Positions 1 through 7,507 of a stretch of 64,000 nucleotides of DNA are shown piece after piece; within the stretch, counting starts at the first letter, position 1; every line of letters starts with the position of its first letter. A program made the translations under genes and the position numbers. The notes under the pieces were generated by a model, which saw nothing but the letters and a program-made list of their open reading frames with translations, searched no databases and was not told where the DNA came from. Location of the stretch: contig MPMX01000003.1 in the NCBI GenBank assembly GCA_002238725.1, positions 1-64,000 on the forward strand, in the 5' to 3' direction. The stretch is from Rhodospirillaceae bacterium bin65. Its GTDB lineage: Bacteria > Pseudomonadota > Alphaproteobacteria > Bin65.

Positions 1-680
1 ACATGGTGGTCGCGACCCTGAGCCACATGTACGTGCTCGCCGGCGACTGGGAGCTGGTCCCCGACGACTTCGACAATCCCTGCCAGGCCATCCCGACGAA
101 CCCCGAACGCAAGCGGGAGCGGTTCCTGACCGACGCGGAGTTCACCCGCCTCGGGCAGGTGCTGGACGAGGTCTCCGGCAATGGCAGCCAGATATCCGCC
201 GGGGCGGTGACGACTATCCGCCTGCTGATGCTGACGGGCTGCCGCAAGAACGAGATCATGACCCTGCCCTGGGAGAGCGTCGATCTCGGCAAGGCCGAAA
301 TGCGCATCGTCGACGGCAAGACGGGGTCGCGCACTGTCCACCTCTCGCCGTCGGCGGTGAACGTGCTCGCGGCCCTGCCGCGCGTTCCCGGCAATCCCTG
401 GGTCGTGCCGGGCACGAAGCCGGGCATGCACATGACCGACATCGACACGGCCTGGCGGACCATCCGCGCGAAGGCCGGACTCCACGACGTGCGCATCCAC
501 GACATCCGCCACTCTTTCGCCTCGCGGGCGCTCGCGCTCGGCGAGGGCCTGCCGATCATCGGCCGGCTGCTCGGCCACCGCCAGGCGGAAACGACCGCGC
601 GTTATGCGCATCTCGATCGCGACTCGGTCCGAGAATCCGCAGAGCGGGTCGCCGTCAGGATCGCCGGGTACATCCTGTAG
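1..680 (+). CDS. Tyrosine recombinase (phage/island integrase), 5'-truncated by window edge
   Basis: Site-specific DNA recombinase; about 225 C-terminal residues are visible and the gene probably starts upstream of the window. The catalytic set is present: Arg in TGCRKNEI, Lys in VDGKTGS, HxxR in HDIRHSF, the second His in LGHRQAE and the nucleophile Tyr in TTARYAHL. The first Met (position 3) need not be the real start, because the core-binding domain of this family normally precedes this part. It sits at the left edge of an accessory island, the usual place for the integrase that mobilised it. No tRNA or att repeat is visible nearby, so its integration site is unknown. Confidence 0.85.
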   Translation, partial: MVVATLSHMYVLAGDWELVPDDFDNPCQAIPTNPERKRERFLTDAEFTRLGQVLDEVSGNGSQISAGAVTTIRLLMLTGCRKNEIMTLPWESVDLGKAEMRIVDGKTGSRTVHLSPSAVNVLAALPRVPGNPWVVPGTKPGMHMTDIDTAWRTIRAKAGLHDVRIHDIRHSFASRALALGEGLPIIGRLLGHRQAETTARYAHLDRDSVRESAERVAVRIAGYIL

Positions 681-689
681 ACGGCTCGA

Positions 690-905
690 TTGACAGATGC
701 ACACATTCACGACTTACGGCACCGCTTTGCGTCCCGCGCCCTGGCCCTCGGCGAGAGCCCTCCCATGATCGGGAAGCTGCTCGGTCACACCCTGGTCCAG
801 ACGACCGCACGATATGCCCATCTGGCGAACGAATCCGTCAAGGCCTCGGGTTCGCGCGTTGGGGACACCATCGGTGCTCACATCGCGCCCACGGAGCCGA
901 CATAG
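690..905 (+). pseudogene. Second tyrosine recombinase, C-terminal stub
   Basis: A 71-residue open frame beginning just before the HDLRH box and running through GKLLGHTLVQ to TTARYAHLAN. It has the HxxR, His and Tyr parts of a tyrosine recombinase but lacks the catalytic Arg I and the whole N-terminal half. It starts 10 bases after the stop of the larger integrase and resembles it (FASRALALGE is identical in both), so it looks like a remnant of a related integrase left by tandem integration or recombination. The TTG at 690 is only the edge of the open frame; expression is doubtful. Confidence 0.7.
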
Positions 906-1103
906 GCTGTTGTCGGAAAAACTGTTTCGCTGGCTCTTGGCTTCCAGCGAATACCTCGCACCCTTTGCTTCGCCGGAAGCGGTGGCCAAGCCCGTCCAGA
1001 ATCCAAAAGCAACAGCCCCGGATTTGCGGCCAACCGGCCATGGCCGCACACCAGTCCGTCAAACACCCGGGCCGGCACCGCCACGGGCCACTGTCTGCCA
1101 ACC

Positions 1104-1420
1104 GATTTCTTCGACAACCGCTAGTCGAACTCGCTGTGCTACATGAACCACCTGCTGATGGAGAACCCTAACGCGCCGATTGTCGAGGCGGCACTGCCCA
1201 TGCTGGGGCTCCATTCTGGCGGGTCATTGGCGTTATGCGCACATCACGGCGTGGCGCGGTAACGCGGTGAACCCGGCCTTGTTGGGGATGAGCCGTGTTG
1301 TGACCGAGGACGCGGTTCGTCGCGGTCTGGAGCGGATCGGGTTGGAAGCGGGCGTCCGCTGGCTGCAGGGCCATCGCGACGACACGGTGCGGCCTTTGCT
1401 GAGCGCGTCTTGGGTTCAGT
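1104..1420 (+). pseudogene. Decayed DDE transposase N-terminal remnant
   Basis: Pieces of one transposase in two frames. DFFDNR, then a TAG at 1122-1124, then MNHLLMENPNAPIVEAALPM in the same frame. Near 1213 the frame shifts, and HWRYAHITAWRGNAVNPALL plus SEDA-like residues (VVTEDAVRRGLERI) follow. This order matches the N-terminus of IS4-type DDE transposases, as recalled rather than searched. The similarity stops at about 1420, exactly where the convergent JAB-E1 gene ends, so catalytic residues are missing. It marks the left junction of the cargo module. Confidence 0.6.
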
Positions 1421-2899
1421 TCATCTCGCCAACACTGACGACCAGTGTGACGGGGCAGAAACCAATGAATCCGCTCCTGCCTGGTCCGCCCATCCCCTGA
1501 ATTTTGTGCATGAGCACTCCGTCCGCTGCCTTTGCGGCAAATCCGTGACATCCAAAAGAGGGGCGACAAAATTCATCTGCAATCGCTCGAAAGGAGGATC
1601 GAATCTCCCTGTCAGCCATCCTATCGCGTATCCCGCAAGCATCGATCCCACAGCTGTCGTCAGATATCCAACCGTATTTATCTGACGCTCTCGCAGCCAA
1701 TACGGATCTGGATCGTCACCCCGACTCCGCGCTTCCGCCGCCGCCGTCGAGCGGGCTGCTCGTTCCTCGTCGGACATTAGCTCCTGTGCTACCCGCCTAG
1801 AATCAATCATATTTCTGCAAAGCACGCATGGATCTGCCGCCAGAAGGCGCACAAATTGCGCAACCTGCCCTGAAATTACCCCATCCTCTCCTTCGAGCAC
1901 AACACCGCAATCCATTGCCGGCACTAGATATCGGAAGGCTAGATCGCTAAGCGCTAGTCGGCTGTGTTGCCTATCCGTACAGCCTAGGGCAATGTCAGAA
2001 GGCACAACGGCGTCGACCACTTCAGGTTGAGGAAGTCGTCCTTGCAACGCCACCACTTCAATTGACGGATCGATTTGGTGCACCAACTCCCGCGCAACTA
2101 CTACCTTTGGTGTCTTTCGTTCGGAATGGATAGGAATACTTCCGTGAATCCTGTCTAAATTCGATTGCTCGACCACATCCGGATCGACAAGTACTAGGCG
2201 ACCAACGCCAGCCCTCGCCAAAACCTCGACGGCAGCAGATCCGGTACCACCTGTACCAATAACTGCAACACAAGAGTCTCGAAGCCTAGACAGCGCTTCC
2301 TCTCCGAACGCACTAACAAATCTGGCAACACGCTCTACCTCGAAATTTGATTGTTGCTTGGATTGTCTCTTGGGCCAATTTCCTACAAAATTGCCTTCTG
2401 CCAGTGTACGGTCAAGTACTAACCAACTTCCGTTCCAGAATACGCGCCCTGAAACAAGTAGCTGATGGTCGACAACAGAGAAAATTAGACTGACATAGGG
2501 GCGATTTGGTGCAAAGTCGGCAAAGTACCGCGAGTAATAGTAATCCATGTCATCATCTATTGGACTTGGTCGTGGCGCACAGTTCTCCGGATGCGAGTGA
2601 ATAACACCAACGGACAAGGCATGATTTTCCGCAGATAATGCTACCCGTAGTGTATATTTTTCGTCAAAAGCCACATGGTCGACATTCTCGTCTAGGTCAC
2701 CAACTTCTGGCGAATCTATACCCGCAAGAGTAATGATAAGGGTGTGCCCGATGTCTCTCCACCCAAATCGAGCAAACGTCGCCCATTCCTTGTCAGGGTA
2801 TCGTCTAAATACCAGTTCCTTTAGCGCTTGGAATTCAGGTTCGGCGGCGCGAAGAACGAACTTCTTGCAATCGGACGGTTGAAGAGTCGGTATTGTCAT
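1421..2899 (-). CDS. JAB (MPN) peptidase-E1 (ThiF/UBA) activating enzyme fusion
   Basis: About 492 residues joining two activities of a ubiquitin-like pathway. The N-terminal third is a JAB/JAMM metalloprotease domain with HSHPENCAPRPSPIDDD (zinc-binding HxH, then SxxD). The rest is an E1-like adenylating domain: nucleotide loop IGTGGTGSAAVEVL, acidic VDPDVVEQSNLDR, RKTPK lysine and GCTDRQHSR. Cysteine pairs PCVLC and ECSC probably bind zinc. In such systems JAB trims the ubiquitin-like protein and E1 activates its C-terminal glycine. The ATG at 2899 overlaps the upstream E2-like stop as ATGA; an alternative ATG lies at 2914. GC is clearly lower than in the chromosome. No CD-NTase is nearby, so it is not CBASS. 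Confidence 0.85.
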   Translation of the reverse strand: MTIPTLQPSDCKKFVLRAAEPEFQALKELVFRRYPDKEWATFARFGWRDIGHTLIITLAGIDSPEVGDLDENVDHVAFDEKYTLRVALSAENHALSVGVIHSHPENCAPRPSPIDDDMDYYYSRYFADFAPNRPYVSLIFSVVDHQLLVSGRVFWNGSWLVLDRTLAEGNFVGNWPKRQSKQQSNFEVERVARFVSAFGEEALSRLRDSCVAVIGTGGTGSAAVEVLARAGVGRLVLVDPDVVEQSNLDRIHGSIPIHSERKTPKVVVARELVHQIDPSIEVVALQGRLPQPEVVDAVVPSDIALGCTDRQHSRLALSDLAFRYLVPAMDCGVVLEGEDGVISGQVAQFVRLLAADPCVLCRNMIDSRRVAQELMSDEERAARSTAAAEARSRGDDPDPYWLRERQINTVGYLTTAVGSMLAGYAIGWLTGRFDPPFERLQMNFVAPLLDVTDLPQRQRTECSCTKFRGWADQAGADSLVSAPSHWSSVLAR

Positions 2900-3309
2900 A
2901 GGCTGTCCAACCAAGAGATTAGGTGGTCAAAGTAAGTGTGGAATCCATACTGGATTTGGTCCCACGGCGGGCCGCCACCTCCGTTGTGCGGATGATAGCT
3001 AGCCAATTGCCATTGGGAGCCGTTGACTGACCGAAGTCCTTGGCTATTCTGTCCACCCTTGACCCGATCCAAGAACGGTGACCCAACAGGCAAGCCAGCC
3101 AGATCGATTGCGGCCCCAGGGTAACCCGAAGGAACTGGAACGACCACGTCGGTTTTGGACGGCAGCCCATATGGCCTCCCTCCTGTCGCAACATCTCGGT
3201 AGAGAACAAATCCTTGATTGCCCTCTATGATCAGTTCGGCGCGTTGACCGCCTTCCGAGAGGATGGAAAGTTCTCGCTCAATCCGTTCCGAGTTCACAGC
3301 CACCCTCAA
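2896..3309 (-). CDS. Prokaryotic E2-like protein (family E type), cysteine-free
   Basis: A 137-residue protein between the ubiquitin-like gene and the JAB-E1 gene. The region VPVPSGYPGAAIDLAGLPVG, then QWQLASYHPHN and FHTYFDHLISWL, resembles the Prok-E2_E group of bacterial UBC-fold proteins, recognised from motif memory. The whole protein has no cysteine, so the thioester chemistry of a normal E2 is impossible. It may be a scaffold or may use another residue. The start at 3309 overlaps the upstream gene by 32 bases and the stop overlaps the next start (ATGA), so the three genes are likely translated together. Confidence 0.75.
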   Translation of the reverse strand: MRVAVNSERIERELSILSEGGQRAELIIEGNQGFVLYRDVATGGRPYGLPSKTDVVVPVPSGYPGAAIDLAGLPVGSPFLDRVKGGQNSQGLRSVNGSQWQLASYHPHNGGGGPPWDQIQYGFHTYFDHLISWLDSL

Positions 3310-3547
3310 CCGTTTTTCGGGTCACAAGGAATTGGAACCCATCTTTGATTTCGATTTTTTGTTCGATTCCGATTTCCATGGGTTCCTCCCGGGTCTCGAG
3401 TCGGACCACAGCGTTGTCCGCGGGGACCCCGACCAGCGCAGCAATCTGTGCGCCGGTCATTTCGGGTTCAACACCATCACCTTCGTCGAATTTGCGACGG
3501 TTCACGTAGATCTCCAGTCGCTTCGGATCGTATCCTCTTTCGGCCAT
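3278..3547 (-). CDS. Ubiquitin-like protein (multi-ubiquitin family, single domain)
   Basis: An 89-residue protein with a beta-grasp pattern: LEIYVNRRKF, then MTGAQIAALVGVPADNAVV, then KIEIKDGFQFLVTRKTVEGG. The Gly-Gly at residues 82-83 is followed by six residues (CELGTD), so the conjugatable diglycine would be exposed by a protease, fitting the JAB domain encoded downstream. It is the first gene of the three-gene minus-strand operon. The ATG at 3547 has AGGAG about 8 bases upstream. The frame continues open to 3733, but that stretch overlaps the divergent promoter and regulator and is rejected. Family: Multi_ubiq-like, by motif. Confidence 0.8.
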   Translation of the reverse strand: MAERGYDPKRLEIYVNRRKFDEGDGVEPEMTGAQIAALVGVPADNAVVRLETREEPMEIGIEQKIEIKDGFQFLVTRKTVEGGCELGTD

Positions 3548-3579
3548 GTCGGTTTCTCCTTGCATCCTGCGCCGTAGGA

Positions 3580-3628
3580 CTATACATTGGGTATAGGCTA
3601 CTACGACATCGTATAGTGAATATATACG
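3580..3628. promoter_or_regulatory. Divergent operator region with two TATAC/GTATA dyads
   Basis: Between the ubiquitin-like operon and the XRE regulator lie two inverted repeats: CTATAC-N5-GTATAG at 3580-3596 and CGTATA-N7-TATACG at 3610-3628. Both use the same half-site. The second ends at the ribosome-binding site of the regulator (GGAGG at 3628-3632). This is the usual layout for an XRE repressor controlling itself and the divergent operon. Confidence 0.6.
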
Positions 3629-3639
3629 GAGGAGCATGG

Positions 3640-3984
3640 ATGTCAAGAAAAAAGGGCGAGGGTGGCACCCTACCGGAGAATCTGCGGAAATTCCGGGATC
3701 TTCGGGGCCTGACGCAGGCTCAGATGGGCGCACGGTCGGCTATCGGAGCCGCGTCGATTTCCCACTTCGAAACCGGACAGCGCACACCGACGCTGCATAC
3801 GATTGTCAAGCTCGCAGATGCTCTTGATGTCACTGTGGATGCACTGCTGGGTCGCGCGCCCGTCGAGAGCTCCGCGCATGTTGACCCCGTCTTTCTTCAA
3901 GCATCAAAGGCGGATGCGCAAACACTCGAGACGGTCCGACGTGTCGCGGAAGCGATATTGGAAGATGCAAACAAGCGCACCTAG
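3640..3984 (+). CDS. XRE-family helix-turn-helix regulator
   Basis: A 114-residue DNA-binding protein. The HTH covers roughly residues 11-68: ENLRKFRDLRGLTQAQMG, then SISHFETGQRTPTLHTIVKL and ADALDVTVDALLGR, a standard Cro/CI fold. The C-terminal ~40 residues are probably helical (dimerisation). The ATG at 3640 is preferred over the 3636 ATG, which is out of frame; GGAGGA lies 6-7 bases upstream. It is divergent from the ubiquitin-like operon and separated by paired TATAC/GTATA dyads, so it most likely represses that operon and itself. Similar small regulators often accompany defence genes. Confidence 0.85.
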   Translation: MSRKKGEGGTLPENLRKFRDLRGLTQAQMGARSAIGAASISHFETGQRTPTLHTIVKLADALDVTVDALLGRAPVESSAHVDPVFLQASKADAQTLETVRRVAEAILEDANKRT

Positions 3985-4492
3985 CGGCTTATCATATGAG
4001 ACCCTTGCGTCGTGCCGGCCGATTTCTCGGGCATTCGCCGATGCGAATGGAGAAGCGGAGTATGGTCTCGGGGAACCAGTCGTGTGATTGGGTTCGCACC
4101 GACGCGATCGGCGTGACCCGCTGGACGCACGGTGGATCCCTAAGATCACCACTCACGGACAATGCGGGATCCGACCAGAATGACAAACCCAACGACGCCG
4201 GATGTCGAGCATCCGGAAGCACGGGGCAAGCAAGCGATTCTCGGTCACCTGGACCATGCGCTGACTGGGAATCAGCAGCGTACTGTAGTAGACGCACCAG
4301 CAGGCAAATCCGCCGCCTGGGCGGAACGCCCGGGCGGCGCGATCATGCACATATCACAGCATGGTTGAGATGACGCGGCGACGACCGGTGGTGACGGGGC
4401 CTATGACGCGGCCGATGTCCGAAAGGGCGGACCCGCCTAGGACCAACATCCCGATCTAGCTCAACCGAAATCCCGAGGGAGGATTAGACATT
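3985..4492. other. 508-base gap with no recognisable gene
   Basis: Short open frames exist on both strands (for example 4162-4368 plus), but none shows a familiar motif, ribosome-binding site or codon bias. Composition is mixed, higher in GC than the genes on either side. It may be decayed mobile DNA joining the XRE gene to the next cargo pair. Confidence 0.5.
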
Positions 4493-4720
4493 ATGCCAAG
4501 CAAGCCAACTGGCGCGGGCCACAAGCATGGCTCATCAACCAAGAACGTGACACATACCGCTAACCAACAGGACCCATCCGATCCAACAACCGAAGAGATG
4601 TCTATCGAACAAATACAAGAAATTCTCCGACAAGCTCACCAAACAGTGAAACCGATCGTAAAGCGCGAAGCATTGAATGAGCTTGTCGATGAAGACATTC
4701 TCGGTTTCAAAATGCTGTGA
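4493..4720 (+). CDS. Small hypothetical protein
   Basis: A 75-residue protein, not recognised. The N-terminal half is polar and disordered-looking (MPSKPTGAGHKHGSSTKN); the C-terminal half (MSIEQIQEILRQAHQTVKPI) is probably helical. GGAGGA lies about 8 bases before the ATG, supporting translation. It stops 16 bases before the truncated protease-like gene and shares its low GC, so the two probably formed one operon on the imported cargo. It could be a partner or regulator of the downstream protein, but this is only inferred from position. Confidence 0.55.
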   Translation: MPSKPTGAGHKHGSSTKNVTHTANQQDPSDPTTEEMSIEQIQEILRQAHQTVKPIVKREALNELVDEDILGFKML

Positions 4721-4736
4721 ACTCGGATATAGGTAA

Positions 4737-5411
4737 ATGCAGAAAATGAAACGCTTCGATTATCCAACCTACAATATTGAAGTCTTGTCTATTGATGACG
4801 GTTTTGCTGCTCTATACGCTTGTCCGCCGGGTTTTGTCGAGCATTCATGGTCCTTAACACAAGCTGAGTATTTGCAGGTCTATCTCACGCAAATTGGCTG
4901 CAAAACTATGGTCATAGAAGATCACTATATTGATCGCGTGTTTATGCGTGACAGCGAAATCTATTATGTTCGCAGCCTGCGATCATACCCTAATTTCACA
5001 AAACGCGTACATTTCTTTGACAAACAATTCGACAATACCGAATGGAAGAATATGATACAGCAAGCGGGACACGGCAAGTTACCTGAAATTCAAGATATTC
5101 TACAAGCAAGCTATCTTGGGTTTACCGTCATAAGGCCATTACCAGAATCTCCTGTTGGTAGAACCATACTGCCCGCCCGGTTTCCCCACGCCCCAGCAGA
5201 GGAAGAGTCATATTTTGGAACCATTCGCCGCCATAATGTACATTTAGCCGGCATTTCTTTATTTGTCGACGGCGTGCCCTTCCAAAGTCAGGATCAGGGT
5301 GTAAGTGCATGCGCCACTACTGCACTTTGGAGCGCGTTAGATAGCGTCGCATCCAGAGAAGAAATTACAGTGTCTTCGCCGGCGAGTATCACAGAGTCAG
5401 CCACCCGTTAC
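4737..5411 (+). pseudogene. Predicted papain/C39-like cysteine protease, 3'-truncated by mobile DNA
   Basis: About 225 residues are coherent, beginning at MQKMKRFDYPTYNIEVL. Near residues 185-200, PFQSQDQGVSACATTALW has the Q..D..V..CA..AL pattern of papain-fold cysteine proteases (oxyanion Gln plus nucleophile Cys). The segment holding the catalytic His and Asp should follow but is lost: after about 5411 composition and codon use change and the frame runs on through IS110 antisense DNA to 6548. Low GC marks it as imported cargo. The remaining frame probably makes no active enzyme. The protease family call rests on this one motif. Confidence 0.5.
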
Positions 5412-5876
5412 CCTTGTATGGGGCATTTCCGGTCAATCCCTCGGGTGACACCCTCAGGCCTTCTATTCCCCACCCCTCTCAAAGCCCTACTCGACCTCTT
5501 TCATGGAGGCCGGCTGGATGAGAGAGGAACGAATGATGGGTGCCGAACCGCGCTGCAGTTCAGAATGAGCGTGGGCCGCGATCGGCAGATGTTGGAAGCA
5601 ATGCGTCGGTTGTTGGCCTTCGTTCTGGACTACTTGAATCCGAGGAGGAGCTCTACCGCGGGCGCCTACCGCGCCACACCCTTGTATTCGGTAGGCCGAT
5701 TTTCGGCCTGGACCATGATGCAGTCATTCGCATCGTCGGCTGAGCTCCGAGGCGGCGGGCCCATTCTCTTCAGCGGCACGAAAGCCATGAGTGAACACGG
5801 GTTGCCGCCACCTCGGATCCGTCACGTCCGGGCCCGGAAGTTCGTTCCGAGCCGGGTCGCTACTCCAGTGCGCCGA
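5412..5876. other. Non-coding stretch downstream of the IS110 remnant
   Basis: About 465 bases between the broken protease gene and the stop of the IS110 transposase. No convincing gene is present on either strand. It may be the 3' non-coding part of the IS110 element; some IS110-family (IS1111 group) elements carry their bridge RNA on this side. The left IS end could not be located exactly. Confidence 0.4.
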
Positions 5877-6643
5877 TCATGCCGGCGCCTTGAAGACAAA
5901 GCCCTCGGGGATCTCGCCCAGGGTAACGAACCGCCACAAGGCGATCAGGAGCTTGCGAGCGAGCGCCACAATCATCGTCTTTCGCACGCTGCTGCGGCCA
6001 TCGGCGGTACGTTCGCGATACCAGCGCGCAAGGGCGCTGTCCTTGTGGAAGATCAGGAAGCGCCAGGCGAGCTGGATCATCCCGGCGCGTACACGGCTAT
6101 TACCGGCCCGGGCCAATCCTTTCTCACGGCGTCGCTTGCCGCTCTCGTCTGGCGATCCGGTCAGCCCGCCGTAGCGTGCCAGTGCGCGGCGGTGAGGTAT
6201 GTCACGCGAGAAGATTTCGCCAACAAGCATGTCGGCCGTCTCCAGGCCAAGCCCGTGAATCTGAGACAGCAGTCGGACCATGCTGTGATGTTTGTCGTCC
6301 GGGTCAGCTGCCAGGCGTTCCTCGCGGGCGACCTCGATCTCCTTGATCTGCTCGTTGACGTAACGCAGACGCGCCATGTCCCGCCGCAGTTCAGCCAATG
6401 TGTTGGGCGGGATCGGCGCCCCTTCCGGCGTGCGGAGGTCCTTCAGGCGGTCTGCCGCGCGGCGCAGCTTCGGATTGAAATCCCGGATGCCAAGGCGCAC
6501 AAACGTCGACTTCAACCGGTTGACGATCCGTGTACGTTCCGAGACTAGGTTGTCCCGTTCTCGGTGCGCGCGGCGGGCGTCTTCCTCCTCAAGGGATGGG
6601 ACCGGAACCATCCGGCAGTGTTCTATCTCGCCGCGAAGCCAGC
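5877..6643 (-). pseudogene. IS110-family transposase, N-terminal part missing
   Basis: C-terminal ~255 residues of an IS110 (DEDD plus Transposase_20) recombinase. WLRGEIEHCRMVPVPSLEEE and VNRLKSTFVRLGIRDF come from the linker region; LSQIHGLGLETADMLVGEI and RYGGLTGSPDESGKRRRE belong to the serine-containing C-terminal domain. The N-terminal DEDD domain is absent: homology stops at 6643, exactly where the TGTTGTC end of the next element begins. The frame continues to 6881, but those residues are read through the neighbouring transposon and are not IS110. The element is therefore dead. Confidence 0.8.
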
Positions 6644-6769
6644 TGTTGTCTCGCAGATTATTTGACCATGGGTTTCCCGGATTATTTCGCGCGACAGGTG
6701 AGAGGGCGCAGGCTTTTGGCGGGGACCGGGGGGTGATCCGCTCGGAATAATCGAGGTTTTGGGGTGGGT

Positions 6770-6806
6770 GCCCCCCGAAGAGCTTGCAAGAAGCGCTCCG
6801 GGGGGC
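6770..6806 (+). other. Strong GC hairpin upstream of the first transposon gene
   Basis: GCCCCCCG (6770-6777) pairs with CGGGGGGC (6799-6806), and inner GAGC (6780-6783) pairs with GCTC (6795-6798) around an 11-base loop. It ends 38 bases before the first transposon gene. It could attenuate read-in transcription or block translation from outside promoters. Confidence 0.5.
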
Positions 6807-6843
6807 TTGTCTCGGTGACGGTGAAATCTCCAGAGACGCCCCA

Positions 6844-7458
6844 ATGTCGCACAAGCTGTTCCGCCATTCCATGCTTTCCAACGCCCGGGTCTGGGCTTTC
6901 CTGAAGCGGGTCGACGCGGCGGAGGCGGAGGCCTCCCGTGCAGCGGGCTGTCCGCGCTGCGGCGGAGACCTTCACAGCGCGAGCTACCTGCGCAAGCCGT
7001 ACGGCCTGTCGGCCGATCTTCGTGACGATGCCCGGCGCTTCAGCTTGTGCTGTTCGGTGTGCCGGCGCCGCGTGAAGCCGCCATCGGTGCGTTTCTTCGG
7101 GCGCCGGTTCTATGTCGGGGGGTTGTTCCTCCTGGTGAGCGCGCTGGCTCTGGCCGGCGGCGTGCGCCTGCAGACGATCGCACGCAGGTGTGGGGTTCCG
7201 GCCTCGACCCTGAAGCGCTGGCGGCGCTGGTGGCGGGAGACCTTCCCGCTGACCCGGGAGTGGCGGGCGAAGCGGGGCGCGCTGGCGCCGCCGCCCGGGG
7301 TGGCGCCGCTGCGCTGGCTGCTGCGTTCCATCCGGGGCCTCGGCTTCCGCTCGCGGCTGTTGCGCAGCCTGGTCTGGCTGATGCCGTGGACGGGTTTTTG
7401 CGCACTCGGCGCCGGGTCGGCGGCGCCCGCAGAGAGCGTTTCTGTCATGAACGGATAG
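6844..7458 (+). CDS. Zinc-ribbon/HTH transposon protein (DUF6431-like)
   Basis: About 204 residues. A zinc ribbon is visible as CPRCGG near residue 38 and CCSVCRRRVK near residue 70, followed by RFFGRRFYVGG. A likely helix-turn-helix follows at residues 100-130 (LQTIARRCGVPASTLKRWRRWW). The layout matches proteins I recall as DUF6431, found beside rve transposases. It probably binds transposon DNA. It is the first gene of the element, 49 bases before the transposase gene. The start at 6844 is chosen because the Met is followed by coherent sequence; a TTG at 6784 falls inside the GC hairpin. Confidence 0.6.
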   Translation: MSHKLFRHSMLSNARVWAFLKRVDAAEAEASRAAGCPRCGGDLHSASYLRKPYGLSADLRDDARRFSLCCSVCRRRVKPPSVRFFGRRFYVGGLFLLVSALALAGGVRLQTIARRCGVPASTLKRWRRWWRETFPLTREWRAKRGALAPPPGVAPLRWLLRSIRGLGFRSRLLRSLVWLMPWTGFCALGAGSAAPAESVSVMNG

Positions 7459-7507
7459 GGCGTTCTACATCGGCATCTCTCCGACACGGCCAGGGAGGGA
7501 TGCGGGG

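Noticed and set aside
1421-3547. CBASS-type system
   Set aside because: No cyclic nucleotide synthase (CD-NTase) and no effector nearby; the E2-like and E1 proteins are separate and JAB is fused to E1, unlike Cap2/Cap3.
4737-6548. A single 603-residue protein
   Set aside because: Only the first ~225 residues make sense; the rest is antisense of the IS110 transposase with an abrupt change in composition.
6644-6881. N-terminal 80 residues of the IS110 frame
   Set aside because: They are read through the left end of the next transposon and have no IS110 similarity.
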